Shown here one piece after another: positions 20,283-32,219 of a DNA stretch of 64,000 nucleotides (position 1 is the stretch's first letter; every line of letters starts with the position of its first letter). The position numbers were made by a program, and so were the translations under genes. The DNA is taken from positions 23,829,752-23,893,751 of the forward strand of contig CM034237.1 in the NCBI GenBank assembly GCA_019916065.1, in the 5' to 3' direction. Below the pieces are notes generated by a model. That model ran no database searches. It saw only the letters and a program-made list of their open reading frames with translations, and was not told the DNA's origin. This DNA is from Vitellaria paradoxa. Lineage: Eukaryota; Streptophyta; Magnoliopsida; Ericales; Sapotaceae.

Positions 20283-21815
20283 TGATTGGGCTTGAGTTGT
20301 TACACATTTGTTCACTTAAATACACTTTTATACATGACATAATTGATATGAGACAGGTGTTTTGTGCAGAATTTATCCACATCTTTGGAATATGGAACAT
20401 GTGTTGAATTGTGCCATAAAGAGAAGCAATTTGAGCTAAATTAAGAATGCAAAGAAGGAGATGCTGAAGCACATCTGTTGAAGTGGATTTGTTGAGTAAA
20501 GTTATGGGAGCAGAAGAAGAATTTCCAGTTGCTGAACAAGTCGAATTCTGGAAGGAGGAGAACATTCGAATATAGTGCCAAAGCATTCGAATGCTGTCAA
20601 AAAGAGTTCAGAGAATTTCTGGAGGAAATGCATATTCGAATACAGCCAAGCAGTATTCGAATACGAGGACCGTTGGCAGAAAACAGACTCCACGTGATTT
20701 TACAGATTCGGGGAGGGGATTGCAATCTGGAGGAGAGAGAAAGACTGGGGAATGATGGCATCACACGACCCACACCCACGAGGACAGAACATTCGGTTAG
20801 AAGAGAGAGAAGCAAGAGGAAAGAGAGGAGAGCAGCGAGGGTAGCGAAAGGGGAACTTCATCTTCTTCCTTCTTCATTCTCTGATTTTGGATTCTGCAAT
20901 TTTTGTTTTCAAATCTGATTTTTCGTTTTCAAATTATTGTAATTAGATTTGAATTCTACAGCACATTTTAATTTCATTCTTGTAATTAGATTTCAATTGG
21001 AGTCAAAGAGAGAATTACATATTTTTTTTTCAGCTTTGAAGTTCATGTCTCTGTTCTTCATTTTTGTTCTTCATTTTCTTAAGATGATCGGCTAGTTCTT
21101 CTTGGGCTAAGGCAAGGATAATGACCTGTCCAATGATTTCCAAGATGCCGTTCTTAATGGATTAATTTTGAGTTCTTTGGTTATCAATCTTAGTTGTATC
21201 TTGTTACTCTTGAAATCAATGGTTCAATGTCCAATTAACATTTGTTTACATATTCTATCAATGAGTTCATAGAAGTTGCTGAATTCAGAACTCTTATTGC
21301 AAATATGTATGGGAGTTGCTAGAGTTAGATCTTCTATAGTTTTCATGATAGCTTATGCACATCACTTGTTTGATCCATGGCTTGTATCATTTGAAATGAA
21401 TTTTCTCTAAACATTAGAGCAACTAAAATTGATGATCTATTCACTCTTGGTATTTTGAGATTGATTTGGATAGGCATTGGAATTGCCTTGCCCATCTTTT
21501 TAATATCAAGTTTTAGTTAAGTTTAGTTTTCATTTCAAAATCCATTACCAAAGCATCAAAAATTCCAAACTAGATTTTCAATTATGTTTACCATTTATGT
21601 GAGCCATGTTTTGCCTCTTTAATCCACTTGATTCAAACATGATTTTGCTCCTTAGATCCCTGTGGATATGACCTGGTTCTCACCAGTTAATTGTGCTACA
21701 ATGAAACCTTGCACTTGGGGGAGTTTGTCTTGATTTTCCTTACTCAACACTTTAGAAATCTGAATTTGCATTTTTATTTACATTTGAGAGTGAGGTAATT
21801 GAGCAAAAACAAGCA
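20283..21815 (+). repeat. Athila 3' LTR (1533 bp)
   Basis: It corresponds to the 5' LTR over its whole length, ends AACAAGCA and is followed by the GGTAG target duplication (21816-21820). The four ATTCGAAT palindromes recur at 20564, 20585, 20634 and 20655. Confidence 0.95.
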
Positions 21816-21987
21816 GGTAGTAAAGTTATTTGAAAACTATGCAAAGTATAAAATATTTCCTAAAATTGTATAGAAACTATACAAAGTATAAAATATTTTC
21901 TAACTAGAATATTGATATGCTGCAATATACATTAACATCTCCTTCAAACTTAAGCAGATAAAGTAATAACTAACTTGAGTTTAGAAA

Positions 21988-22175
21988 CTAAATCCAGAAA
22001 ACAGCATGGAGGATGTTGAAGATATTTGCAATCTGATCTCCAGAGGTAGAACAAGTGAATTGTGCCATTAGTAACGTATTGATGAATGAAATGACAGCCA
22101 CGCTCAAAGTGTTTAGTACAATTATGAAAAATATCATTTTACGCAATCTAAATAACATTCTGATTATCACAATAG
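21988..22175 (-). pseudogene. Copia RNase H remnant inside the short Copia element (copy A)
   Basis: The minus strand reads a degenerate form of the Copia RNase H end. A CDN-type motif, IFHxxTKH-like residues, a CHFI-like segment and DQIANIF can be followed with frame changes. It would normally be DNxSAI...TKHIE...DQxADIFTK. Only this C-terminal scrap of pol remains between the PPT and the PBS, so the element depended on enzymes from elsewhere. Confidence 0.6.
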
Positions 22176-22830
22176 ATTATAGTAGCATTAGAGTGGCAAA
22201 TAGTGGTGTAGAGGAAGAACCGAGGCAAAAAGATGCCAAAAAAAAATTCAACAACCCAAATTTAATTAGGAACTAGTTAGAATCAAAACAATATAAGTCA
22301 GAAAAGTAGCTAAGCCAATCAGCAAGAAGCTGGAGTTGGTCTGGTTGAACTGGCAATTTGGGTGAACCGGTTGCAACCTGAACCACACCCAGCAGAGGTG
22401 ATGCTAGGGTGCTAGGCACGCTGGAGCTGAAGCGCGTGGATTTGGGTACGTAAGCAATGCAAGTGATTGGTGGTGGCGTGTGGGTTCATGTCCATCGGTG
22501 GCAGTGGCTAATTTGTTTCATGTGGCTTTGTCATTTGGAGACAAAGTCAATAATATATTGTTCAACTACAATGAGGTCTTCAACAAAGAGATACAAGCAA
22601 TGAAAAATAGAGACCTGGCAGAGGTGATTTAGTGGAGTTGGGTTGCACGTGTGCACGTCTAGCAGTGGTTGAGGCTGATCATGGTGGCGTTGTAATCTTC
22701 ACCCAGAGACGAAGATAGCAGTATATAATTTGACTATGATAGAGTTTCGGACAAAGAGAGAGAATTTTTAGAGGTAATCGAAAGCTTGAAGTTTAACTTA
22801 AGCGAATTGTAGATCAAAGCTTTGATACCA

Positions 22831-23088
22831 TGTTAAAAATATAACAAGACTTTAAAAAATAATTGTATTAAATTTGTGTTGTAGAATGAATGAAAAGAAC
22901 TCTATTTATAATGTTAAAGAAGACCTAGACGAGGTAATAAGGTTATATAAAAATAATAAAGTTATATAAAAATATACGAAGTATTGAATATTTGCCAAAA
23001 CTATGTGAAAACTATATGAAATATGCAATATTTTCTAATTAGAGTATTTCCTAACTAAAATATTAATATCCTGTAATATACATTAACA
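22831..23088 (-). repeat. 5' LTR of the short Copia element, copy A (258 bp)
   Basis: The plus strand starts TGTTAAAAATATAACAAGAC and ends ACATTAACA. It abuts the PBS complement GCTTTGATACCA (22819-22830), which fixes the orientation as minus. The left LTR (7305-7402 plus 21821-21937) aligns with it and has small deletions. Confidence 0.75.
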
Positions 23089-23887
23089 CTAATATTATAA
23101 TTTTTTAAGTTATAAAGTAAAAATAATAATGATATTTTTGTAATTTTAAATCTAATCAATACGAGCTAAAATATTTTTATCATAAGTCAGTTGGATCTGC
23201 GTTTTTTTTCCCGCCCCCGGGGGGGGGGGGGGGAGGGGGGTTCGGGTTTCGTTAACCATTCATTCCTAATCCTACTACAATGGAATAGGATGAATTTCCG
23301 CTTAACTGTTACCATCCATATGCATAAATCTTCCTTAAATGTGGGCTACTCTCAATCTTATCTTATATGTTAAATGGACAAGCGACTATTAGGGTCTTCA
23401 ACTTTTACTTTGTTAATGAACGAAATCATACCATGTGACGACAAATTCAAATAATTAGGATTTATGGATAGTCATGTTTTCTTTAAATTGGCTTATTTTT
23501 TTGGATTTTGGGAGACTAATGTTATTTTTTATATTAGTCATGTGATATTGGACCGTAAATCAATGAATGATTCATAGTAAAAGTAAATTTAAAAATTTTA
23601 AACAAGAATTTTAAATCTTTTTTATTGTGAATTGTCCGATTTTGATCAAATGACTCATAACCTCAATATCACATGACTAATATACAAAGTGACGATACCC
23701 ACCCCATTTTTTACTATTTTTCCTTATTATGTTAAATGGACAATAGACTTCAGTTATAATCTTAAAATTTTAATATATTCAAATGCGTATGTGGAATCAT
23801 AACATGTGATGTTGAATTCAAATAATGGGGATTTAAAAAAATGTAAAATTCGATTATTTACAACAGAAAAAGAGTGATGATATCCTA
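23089..23887 (+). repeat. Duplicated segment, copy A, second part
   Basis: It aligns with 61321-61562 and 62756-63340 of copy B. Shared landmarks are AATCTAATCAATACGAGCTAAAA, here split by spacing, TTCCGCTTA, and two copies of a unit beginning ATGTTAAATGGACAA. There is no gene. It contains a 15-base G run (23219-23233), where copy B has poly(T). Confidence 0.75.
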
Positions 23888-24368
23888 TGTAATGACTCGA
23901 ATTTAATTTAATTTATATATCTATATATATTTTTTCAGTAAATTTAATTCAATATATAAGTTTAATGATTTGAAATTTTTGTTATTTAATTTTGCGTTGT
24001 ATTTAAAAATGTTAAAATTTGGTAACTTTTTAAAATTTTAGGGAAGATATATATGTTTTTCTTAAACCCATGGGGTGATAAGTAATTAATTAATTTTATT
24101 AAGGTTAAATTTTTGCTGCTATATATATGTAATGCTGTATTTTTCTGGGTAACAAAAAAAAAAGAAAACCCTAGGTAGTGGCAGTTGTGTTCCTTATTGT
24201 GCAGTGGTACTGTGTGCTTTATTTGCTGGCGGTATTTTGTATTTTTGTGCTTCGTTTTCTTCCTTATCGAGTCAATCAGAGTTAGAGTCTACATATATAA
24301 ATCTTGTAGCAAACCAGGTAAGGGGCGGAAACCTTGTACTGCTCTAAATATGTGTTGTTATACATCTA

Positions 24369-24429
<61 letters not shown>

Positions 24430-25907
24430 GGGTGATTGTTCAATGGCACGAACTAATACGTTTTATATATGTGTTATTATATTTGGCTATTTGATATTCG
24501 TGATTGATGGGTTACAGGAAACGTACCTGATTATGAGAAAGTAAAAAATATTAATCTAAAATAAAATAACCATGTGAATTGAAGTTGAATGAAAGCAATG
24601 ATCACATTTTTCTTTAATGGCAACAAATGCTTACAGGACTTATTCTGGGTGAATTAATTGATAGGTAATGATCTAATAGATTCTTAAAATTGTTAATTGA
24701 TAGGTAAAATTTTCTTCTTTTACTTTAATTGTACAGATATTAATTTTATGTACACGTAGCAATGCATATGATTAATTTGTTCTTGTATATTTGTTAAAAA
24801 AAGTAAAATTTTTTTATATCCAGGCTAATGTGCAAATAATCTATGGATTGATGTATTTATTATTATTAAATCTTGTGCAACCCTTTAAAATTTTGTATTT
24901 GTTATAAGATTGTGATAATATTGAATGTAATTAAGGATGTGATGCTATAAAAAATTACTACTACATTTTGTTTGGGTTGAGGGATACTGAAAATATTAGG
25001 TATATGTACCCTAGGGTTGAAAGTTCTGAAACCCACATGGCGGTGGTATTCTAGTCCAGTAGGCTAGCAACCTACAACGAGTGGATGCTTAAGGGTGGCA
25101 TATTATATTCTTATAGTTTCGGCCTAGGAAGCAGATACCAAAGGATGGTGTATATCAGTTGGGTCCTATTTTTATAGGATAACCAAGTAGACACTGAAGA
25201 ATGGTGTATATTGGTTGGGTCTTGTCTCTATGGGATAATAAAGCAGTAGTACCTTAAAACTAATTGATTTCCTTTTGATGTATTCTATGGTGTTTATACA
25301 TGATTAAATTGTAAGGAAGAGGAATTAATAAATAAATTAAATTTCTTATTTGGGATTGTTATTTGTGTAGTGATGTTTCACTTAGTAGCATGTTAGGACA
25401 TTATTACATTTACATTATTATTAGGGTTCTGAGCACATGTGGCATTAATGCTCATCTCCTTACAGCTTGTGATGCAAGTAATAATTTTGAGTTACGTGCT
25501 GGACCTGCTCAACATTGAAATTAAAATTTTATTTATTTTTGTTTAATTACATTAGATTTTTTTTAGAAAATTATTTTAGTAAATTATAATAAGCCTCTGT
25601 TTGTGAGGTGACTATTAATTATTTTATTTAGTTTTGGGAGCATATTTGGGCTTAGTTTTGGAGACTTATAGTTTTGTTTTAGAGTTTTGTTGCCTAGTTG
25701 GTTTGATTAAGGCACTTATTACTTACCAAAAAAAAAAAGATTAAGGCACTTATTTGAATTTAAAGTTTAAATTTATTTATTTATTTTTATATCCACTACT
25801 TCATAGTGCGTGTGTATGGCACTGATGCATGACAAGGAAAATTGTTAAATAGTGAATTATGTGCTTTTTTACTCGCATACTCGTGTCATGGAATCCGGAG
25901 CGTGACA
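23888..25907 (+). repeat. Left LTR of the Tekay element (2020 bp)
   Basis: It starts TGTAATGACTCG and ends AGCGTGACA. It aligns with 30975-32143. It contains 24 GT units (24381-24428), where the right LTR has six, and about three degenerate copies of a roughly 57-bp unit around 25080-25250. Open frames inside it (for example 24185-24544) come from the GT repeat and are not genes. Confidence 0.85.
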
Positions 25908-25910
25908 ACT

Positions 25911-25923
25911 TGGTATCAGAGCC
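25911..25923 (+). other. Tekay primer binding site, initiator tRNA-Met
   Basis: TGGTATCAGAGCC lies three bases after the LTR end and is complementary to the 3' end of initiator tRNA-Met, as is usual for chromoviruses. Confidence 0.9.
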
Positions 25924-26082
25924 TAGGTTTAGTATACCTAGGGATGGCGGGTCTTGTTTTTATGTGTTATGTGATTATATGATAATATGTTACGTTGTGA
26001 TATGTGATTTTGATTTTCTATTTGACTCAGATTGTTAAGAAGGTATTAATCTTAGTATATTTTTTTTTATGATTTTTAGAGT

Positions 26083-27270
26083 ATGCCGCTGCATGTCACT
26101 CCAAGTGCTAGAGGTAGAGGTAGAGGTGAAGGCAGAGGTAGGGGCTAATGATGTGGCTAAGGTAGGGACCAAGGCCAAGATATTCAAGCTGGGCAGGGCA
26201 CTAGAGCTCCAGTTGATGACGTCCCTGCTACTGTGGGGTGTTACAGGAACAGGGTTCTCATGCTGGAGTTGGAGTAGAGGTTCCATTGGGGCACCTCACG
26301 TGGCAAAGGTGCAATCTGAAGTACCAAGTGTGTCGCAGCCAGGGATGGTAGACCCTCAGATGTGGATGCACTAAGTGGCCACAATGTTTGCTGGGGGAAT
26401 ACAAGTAAGTCAACCTATAGCTTCATATGAGAAATTCAGGAAAATGAAGCCTCCCACTTACTCTGGTGTAGTAGATACTAAAAAGGTTGAGAAACTTTTC
26501 CATGAGAATGAGAAAATATTCAAAGTGATGTAATTAAATGAAGATAAGACCAGAGTCCTGCTTGTTGTATTTCATTTGGAGGAAACTGTAGCGGATTGGT
26601 GGAATACTGTGAAGGAATCTCATGGGGCATCTACGCTTACTTGGAATGCTTTCAAGAAGCGTTTCAGAGATTACTTATTCCCACAATCTTTGAGAGATGC
26701 CAAGCTTGACAAGTTCCTAAACTTGACTCAAGGGCTGATATCTATACTGGATTATGAACGTAAGTTTACGTCATTGACCAAATATGCTAAGGAGTTGGTA
26801 TCCACTGAATGCACCAAGTGTGGAAGGTTTGAGAAGGAACTGAGGCCTGCTGTCAGAGATCGGATAGTGTCATTGGGGCTTAATGAATATGAGGTTCTAG
26901 TTGATCAGGCAATGGTAGTGAAGAAGAATTTGGTAGATACTAAGGCACAGAATGAAGCTAAATAAGGTAAGGTTCCACAACAGAAGAGCAAACCTACCAA
27001 AAGACAGAGAAAAAATTTATGTAGGGCACAGATTGAGCAATTCCAGTAGGGGAGTATAGTCCCAAGTTAGTCAGTAGCAATAGGGGTCTCTACACAGAGT
27101 CCTATTATTTGTTACAACTACAGTTAGCCTGGGTATCATTAATTTAATTGTCCTTACAAAGGTGGTCTAGTTGGATCTAAAGGTTTGTTATACTTGTGGT
27201 CTAAGGTAAAGGTTTGTTATACTTGTGGCCAATCGGGCCATATGCAGAGGCGTTGCCTGTAGGAGGAAGG
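26083..27270 (+). pseudogene. gag: Tekay gag remnant
   Basis: An ATG at 26083 begins MPLHVTPSARGRGRG, the arginine/glycine-rich start typical of Tekay Gag, but the frame soon meets stops. The best preserved part is 26576-26965, with VADWWNTVKE, WNAFKKRFRDYLFP, LDKFLNLTQG and YERKFTSLTKYA, a clear retrotransposon Gag domain. A zinc knuckle, CYTCGQSGHMQRRC, lies at about 27212-27256 in another frame. Gag would build the particle. This copy is dead. Confidence 0.8.
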
Positions 27271-27519
27271 TAATGATAGTGTAATGAGACCTCTACAGTC
27301 AGTACGGAATAATAGGCCAGCGAGATCATAGTCAATGAAGACTCACTTTCAGAGATGTACCCAGGGTGGGGCACAATAGTATCAGATGAGTATTTCAAGT
27401 GGGGTTCAACAGTATCAGGGAGCTCAAGGTAGATCCTGGCGGGGCCAAAAGGGGGTAGGCCACTTACAACACTAGCTCAGGAGCGAGTTTTCACTATGGC
27501 CCAGAATGATGGATGAGCA

Positions 27520-29403
27520 GAGCCTATAGTAACTAGAGGTACTTTTCTGATCTATGCCACTAAATCCACAGTTCTTTTAAAGACAGGAGCATCTCACTCA
27601 TTTATTGCCACACTATTTATGTTTGCATTTGAATTACCATGGATGAGTTTACTCTACCACTACGAGTTGAAACACTAATAGGGGGTTATTCTGTGTTAAA
27701 CCGAGCCTGTAAGGGTTGTGAAATCATTATCAGGAATGAGACTTTGGGATGTGAGCACTTGTCAGTTTTTTATTTGATTATGCTAGACATGGGAAGCTTT
27801 GATGTAATATTTGGCATGAATTGGTTGTTAATCTATTAGGCAATGATAGATTGTTCTAAGCGTCGGCTGACTTTATTTACTCTCGAGGGAGATCGAATAC
27901 TAATTTTTGGTGATCGCTGTAGTCCTTAGATCTTGCGCTCTCTTGATGGGCAAGAATGAGTTGACTTATGCAGTTTGTTTGCTCATATAGCTTTGGAGAA
28001 TGAAGATAGTGACAAAGTTGAGCTACCATGGGTCATTTGTGAATTTCCAAAAGTGTTTTTAGATGATATGTTTGAGTTACCGCCTAAGCGGGAGGTTAAA
28101 TTTGGGATTGATCTGGTTCCTGGCGCAGAACCTATTTCTATGGCCTTGTATAAATTGGCACCTGCAGAGTTGGTGGAATTAAGATATTAAATAGAGGAGT
28201 TGAGCTCTAAGGGATTTATCCATCCTAGTATTTCGCCTTGGGGTATACCAGTACTGTTTGCAGCCAAAAAGGATAGAACTCTCAGAATGTTTATAGATTA
28301 TTGAAAGCTGAACCGGGTCACGATCAAGAATCAATATCCTTTACCAAGAATTGACGATCTATTCAATCAACTGAAAGGGTTCAGTCATTTTCTTAAAGGT
28401 TGATTTGAGATCTGGTTACCACTAGTTGAGGGTAAAATGAGAGGACATTCCTAAGACAGTAGTTGGGCCTCGGTTTGGCCATTACGAGTTCTTGGTGATG
28501 CCGTTTGGAGTAACCAATGCTCCTACAGTGTTTATAGATTTGATGAACCAGGTGTTCAATGGATATTTGGATAAGTTTGTAGTCGTATTTATTGATGATA
28601 TTTTGGTTTATTCCCAGTCAGAGAAGGAATATGAGAAGCATCTGAGAGTTGTGCTTCAGATATTGAGAGACCACCAGTTCTATGCTAAATTGAGGAAGTG
28701 TGAGTTCTAGCTTAAGAAGGTAAAATTTCTAGAGTATGTTGTTTTTAGGAAAGGAGTTGCAGTTGATTCATATAAGATTGAGGCAGTCATGAATTAGCCA
28801 AGAACGAGGATAATTTTTGAGATTATGATTTTCTAGGTTTGGCAGGGTATTACTAACGATTTGTTCGTAACTTTTTGAGGTTAGCCAGGCCGTTGACTAG
28901 GTTAACCCGAAAAGAGAACAAGTTTTGTTTGGGATTAAAAGTATGAGCAATTTTTTCAGGAGACGAAGAAGAGGTTAACTTCTGCACCAGTGCTTGTGAT
29001 TTTAGAGAGGGGATTGGCTTATTCAGTTTATTGTGATACATACAGGGATGGTTTAGGTTGTGTACTGATGCAAAGTGATAGAATGGTGGTTTACAGGTCT
29101 AGATAGTTGAAGACTCACAGGCATAATTACCCAGTACATGATCTGGAGTTGGCGACAGTTATTTATGCTTTGAAAAACTAGAGGCACTATTTGCATGGTA
29201 AGAATTTGAGGTATCTTCTGATCACAAGAGCCTGAAATATCTCTTCACTTAGAAGGACCTAAATCTGAGGTAGAGGAGATGGATGGAGTATATAGAGGAT
29301 TACAATTTTGAGCTATAGTATCACCTTGGTAAGGCAAATATGGTTGCCGATGCACTTAATCAGAAGACTCATGGGACCTTAGGGGTCTTGCTGTGCAAGA
29401 GTA
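27520..29403 (+). pseudogene. pol: Tekay protease, reverse transcriptase and RNase H remnant
   Basis: A protease segment with KTGASHSFI (D replaced by K in the DTGASHSFI motif) lies near 27580. Reverse transcriptase can be followed from 27980 to 28800: ELPPKREVKFGIDLVPGA, a frame with [19 protein letters not shown], then [17 protein letters not shown] and the catalytic FIDD motif within the open frame 28492-28710. RNase H remnants run from about 29020 to 29380, ending ADAL. Stops include TGA at 28302-28304, TAG at 28708-28710 and TAG at 29104-29106, at places where relatives carry Arg, Trp and Gln. Confidence 0.8.
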
Positions 29404-29407
29404 GGAG

Positions 29408-30919
29408 ATGATTAGAAGCTTTGGTGAGTTTAATTTGAAGCTTCAAGAAGATGAGTGTCATGCTATTTTGTGTGCCTTAGCTACTCAGTCAATTTTGTTG
29501 AGTCGTGTGATTGAGGCTCAAGGGAATGATGTTAAATCTAAGGCTATTCGGGCTAAGTTGCTAAGTTCTGATGAGATGCCAGGATGGGTGATTGGTGCTA
29601 ATAATAGTCTGAGGTATCTAGGGAGACTTTATGTGCCTAATTCTATTAGAGATATAGTTCTAAGAGAGTTCTATCACTCAAAATTTGTAGTACATCCTAG
29701 AAGTACAAAGATATGCCACGACCTACACCGCCAGTTCTTTTGGGCAGGCATAGAAAAAGATGTGGCAATGTTTGTGAGTAGGTGCCTTATTTGTCAGCAA
29801 GTTAAGGTCGAGCACCAGAGATCGGTTGGTCTTTTGTAGCCTTTGCCAGTGTCGGAATGGAAGTAAGAGAACATTATGATGGAGTTTGTTTCTAGCTTGC
29901 CAAGATCTCTGAAGGGCCATGATACTATTTGGGTGATAGTGGATAAGTTAACAAAGTTGGCCCAATTCTTACCGATTCGGTTAACCGACTCTATAGATAT
30001 TTTGGCTAAACTATATGTTAAGGAAATTGTAAGGCTTCACGGAGCTCCTATATCCATTGTCTCAGACAGAGATTTGCATTTTACTTCTCAAGTTTGGCAG
30101 AGTCTTTAGATGGCCAAAGGGATAGAGTTGTTGTTTAGTACTGCTTTTCATCCTCAGACTGATGGACAGTCATAACGTACAATTCAGACTTTGGAAGATA
30201 TACTTAGGACACGTGTCCTTGATTTCTGTGGTAGCTGGGAGAACCACTTTCCTTTAATTGAATTTGCATATAACAATAGCTACCATTCAAGTATCGAGAT
30301 GGCTTCTTTTGAAGTCTTGTATGGTAGACAGTGTAGATCTCCTATCTATTGGGCTGAGGTTAGAGAAATTGCAATTATTAGGCTTGCGTTTGTGCAAGAG
30401 ACGACCGAGAAGGTCAAAGTGATTTAGCAGAGACTTGAGATGGCTCGAAACCACCAAAAGAGTTATGCTAATATGAGGTGAAGACCGTTAGAGTTTGAGG
30501 TGGGAGATCAAGTGTTCCTAAAGGTCTCACCACAAAAGGGTTAGTTTTGGTTTGGGTACAGGGGGAAGTTGTCCCTGTGGTATATTGGGCCATTTGAGGT
30601 TTTAGCCAAGGTTAGAGAGGTGGCTTACTGTCTTACCTTGCCACTGCAACTTTTAGGAGTACATGAGGTATTTCATGTGTCTATGCTCAGGAAATATAAC
30701 CTGGACCCTTCGCATGTGTTGGACTAGACTGAATTTGAGGTTGACTCAGAGGTGACTTACGAGGTTAAACCGGTGGAAATTTTATATTCTTGTGAACAAG
30801 TGCTTCGAGGGAAGACTATTCCCTTAGTTAGGGTATTGTGGAAACACGACGGTGTTGAGGAGTCGACTTAGGAGTGGGAGGCAGATATGCGGAGTATGTA
30901 CCCTGAGTTGTTTCCTTGA
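29408..30919 (+). pseudogene. pol (INT-CHD): Tekay integrase with C-terminal chromodomain, remnant
   Basis: The zinc-binding region shows HSKFVVHPRSTKICHDL and CLICQQVK. The core shows [34 protein letters not shown] and HPQTDGQS, then NNSYHSSIEMASFEVLYGR. A chromodomain-like end is recognisable at about 30760-30919 (VEILYSCEQVLRGKTIPLVR, then MYPELFP and TGA). In-frame stops include TAG at 29837-29839 and 30107-30109. In chromoviruses this domain is thought to steer integration to heterochromatin. The order INT then chromodomain, with the tRNA-Met PBS, supports Tekay. Confidence 0.82.
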
Positions 30920-30960
30920 TTTTTCTTCTATCTACCTCCTAAATTTTGAAGACAATTTTT

Positions 30961-30974
30961 GTAAGGGGGTAGGA
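30961..30974 (+). other. Tekay polypurine tract
   Basis: GTAAGGGGGTAGGA ends directly at the TGTAATGACCC start of the right LTR. Confidence 0.8.
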
Positions 30975-32143
30975 TGTAATGACCCAAATTTAATTTAATA
31001 TATATATATTTAGTAAATTTAATTCGTTATATAAACTTAATGATTTGAAATTTTTGTTATTTAATTTTAAGTTGTATTTAAAAAGGTTAAATTTTGGTAA
31101 CCTTTCAAAATTTTAGGGAAGATATATATATTTTTCTTAAACCCATGGGGTGATAAGTAATTAATTAATTTTAATAGGGTTAAATTTCTGCTGCTATATA
31201 TATGTAATGCTGTATTTTTCTGGGTAAAAAAAAAAAAAAGAAAACCCTAGGTAGTGGCGATTGTGTTCCTTATTGTGCTGTGGTGTTGTGTCTTTTATTT
31301 GCTGGTGGTATTTTGTCTTTTTGTCCTTCGTTTTCTCGCTTGTTGAGTCAATCAGAGTCAGAGTCTATATATATAAATCTTGTAGCAAACTAGGTAAGGG
31401 GCGGAAACCTTGTACTGCTCTAAATATGTGTTGTTATACATGTAATATATATGTGTGTGTGTGTTGGGTGATTGTACAATGGCATGAATTGATGTGTTTT
31501 ATTTATGTGTTATTATATTTGGCTGTTTGATATTCGTGATTGATGGGTTCCAAGAAACGTACCAGATTATGAGAAAGAGAAAAATATTAATCTAGAATAA
31601 AATAACCATGTGAATTGAAGTTGAATGAAAGAAATGTCTACATTTTTCTCTAATGGCAACAAATGCTTACAGGACTCATTTTGGATGAATTAGTTGATAG
31701 GTAATGATCTAATAGATTCTTAAAATTGTTAATTGATAGGTAAAATTTTCTTCTTTTACTTTAATTGTATAGATATTAATTTTATGTACACGTAGCAATG
31801 TATATGATTAATTTATTCTTGCATATTTGTTAAAAAAATAGAATTTTATTGTATCTAGGCTAATGTGCAATTAATTTTATGTACACGTAGCAATGCATAT
31901 GATTAATTTATTCTTGTATATTTGTTAAAAAAATTAGAATTTTATTGCATCTACGCTAATGTGCAAATAATCTATGGATTGATGTATTTATTATTATTAA
32001 GTCTTGTGCAACCCTTTAAAATTTTGTATTTGTTATAAGATTGTATGTAATTAAGGATGTGGTGCTATAAAAAATTACTACTACGTTTTGTTTGGGTTGA
32101 GGGGTACTAAAAATATCAGGTATCTGTACGCAAAGGTTGAAAA
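30975..32143 (+). repeat. Right LTR of the Tekay element, truncated
   Basis: It aligns with 23888-25022 of the left LTR, then stops in the sequence GGTTGAAA. It has a tandem duplication of about 95 bp (31775-31869 and 31870-31964) that is single in the left LTR, and a much shorter GT run (31452-31463). Confidence 0.85.
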
Positions 32144-32219
32144 TTTCAATTATTTCAAGTTACAAAAATCCCATTATTTCAAGTTACATAAATATTCTTA
32201 ATTTTGAATCTTAAAACGT

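Larger units (their letters stand above)
7403..21815 (+). mobile_element. Complete Athila-lineage Ty3/Gypsy retrotransposon (14,413 bp)
   Basis: It has both LTRs (1533 bp each), a perfect GGTAG target duplication, a tRNA-Asp PBS, gag, protease, reverse transcriptase, RNase H, integrase, an ORF in the env position, and a polypurine tract. No difference between the LTRs was seen in the lines compared, so insertion was very recent. However, gag-pol carries a TAG at 10739, a frame change near 11450, a TAG at 12754 and a frame change near 14280, so this copy looks unable to supply its own enzymes. The protease DLGAS motif, the FMDD reverse transcriptase box, the tRNA-Asp PBS and the extra ORF after pol all fit Athila. 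Confidence 0.95.
7305..23088 (-). mobile_element. Short non-autonomous Ty1/Copia derivative (copy A), split by Athila
   Basis: In its own orientation (minus) the element has a 5' LTR at 23088-22831, starting next to a PBS (22830-22819, TGGTATCAAAGC, initiator tRNA-Met type). A short internal region keeps only an RNase H remnant. A purine tract (complement at 21938-21952) and a 3' LTR at 21937-7305 follow. The Athila insertion splits the 3' LTR at 7402/21816. LTR ends are TGTTAA and TTAACA. Flanking 5-mers are CTAAA (7300-7304) and CTAAT (23089-23093), an aged target duplication. Without Athila the element is about 1.37 kb. Copy B has the same element with the same flanks at 59192-61320. Confidence 0.75.
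23888..32143 (+). mobile_element. Decayed Tekay-lineage chromovirus (Ty3/Gypsy) with truncated right LTR
   Basis: The left LTR (23888-25907) ends CGTGACA and is followed by an initiator tRNA-Met PBS (25911-25923). Gag, protease, reverse transcriptase, RNase H, integrase and a C-terminal chromodomain follow in order with many stops. A purine tract (30961-30974) leads to a right LTR that is cut off at about 32143, after 1.17 kb of the 2.02 kb expected. The sequence after the cut matches copy B at 63584, so the end of the LTR and some 240 bp of flank were lost together. Confidence 0.88.

Noticed and set aside
24185..24544. 119-residue frame in the Tekay LTR
   Set aside because: It is largely the translation of the (GT)n run. 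The partner frame at 31261-31530 differs by the run length.
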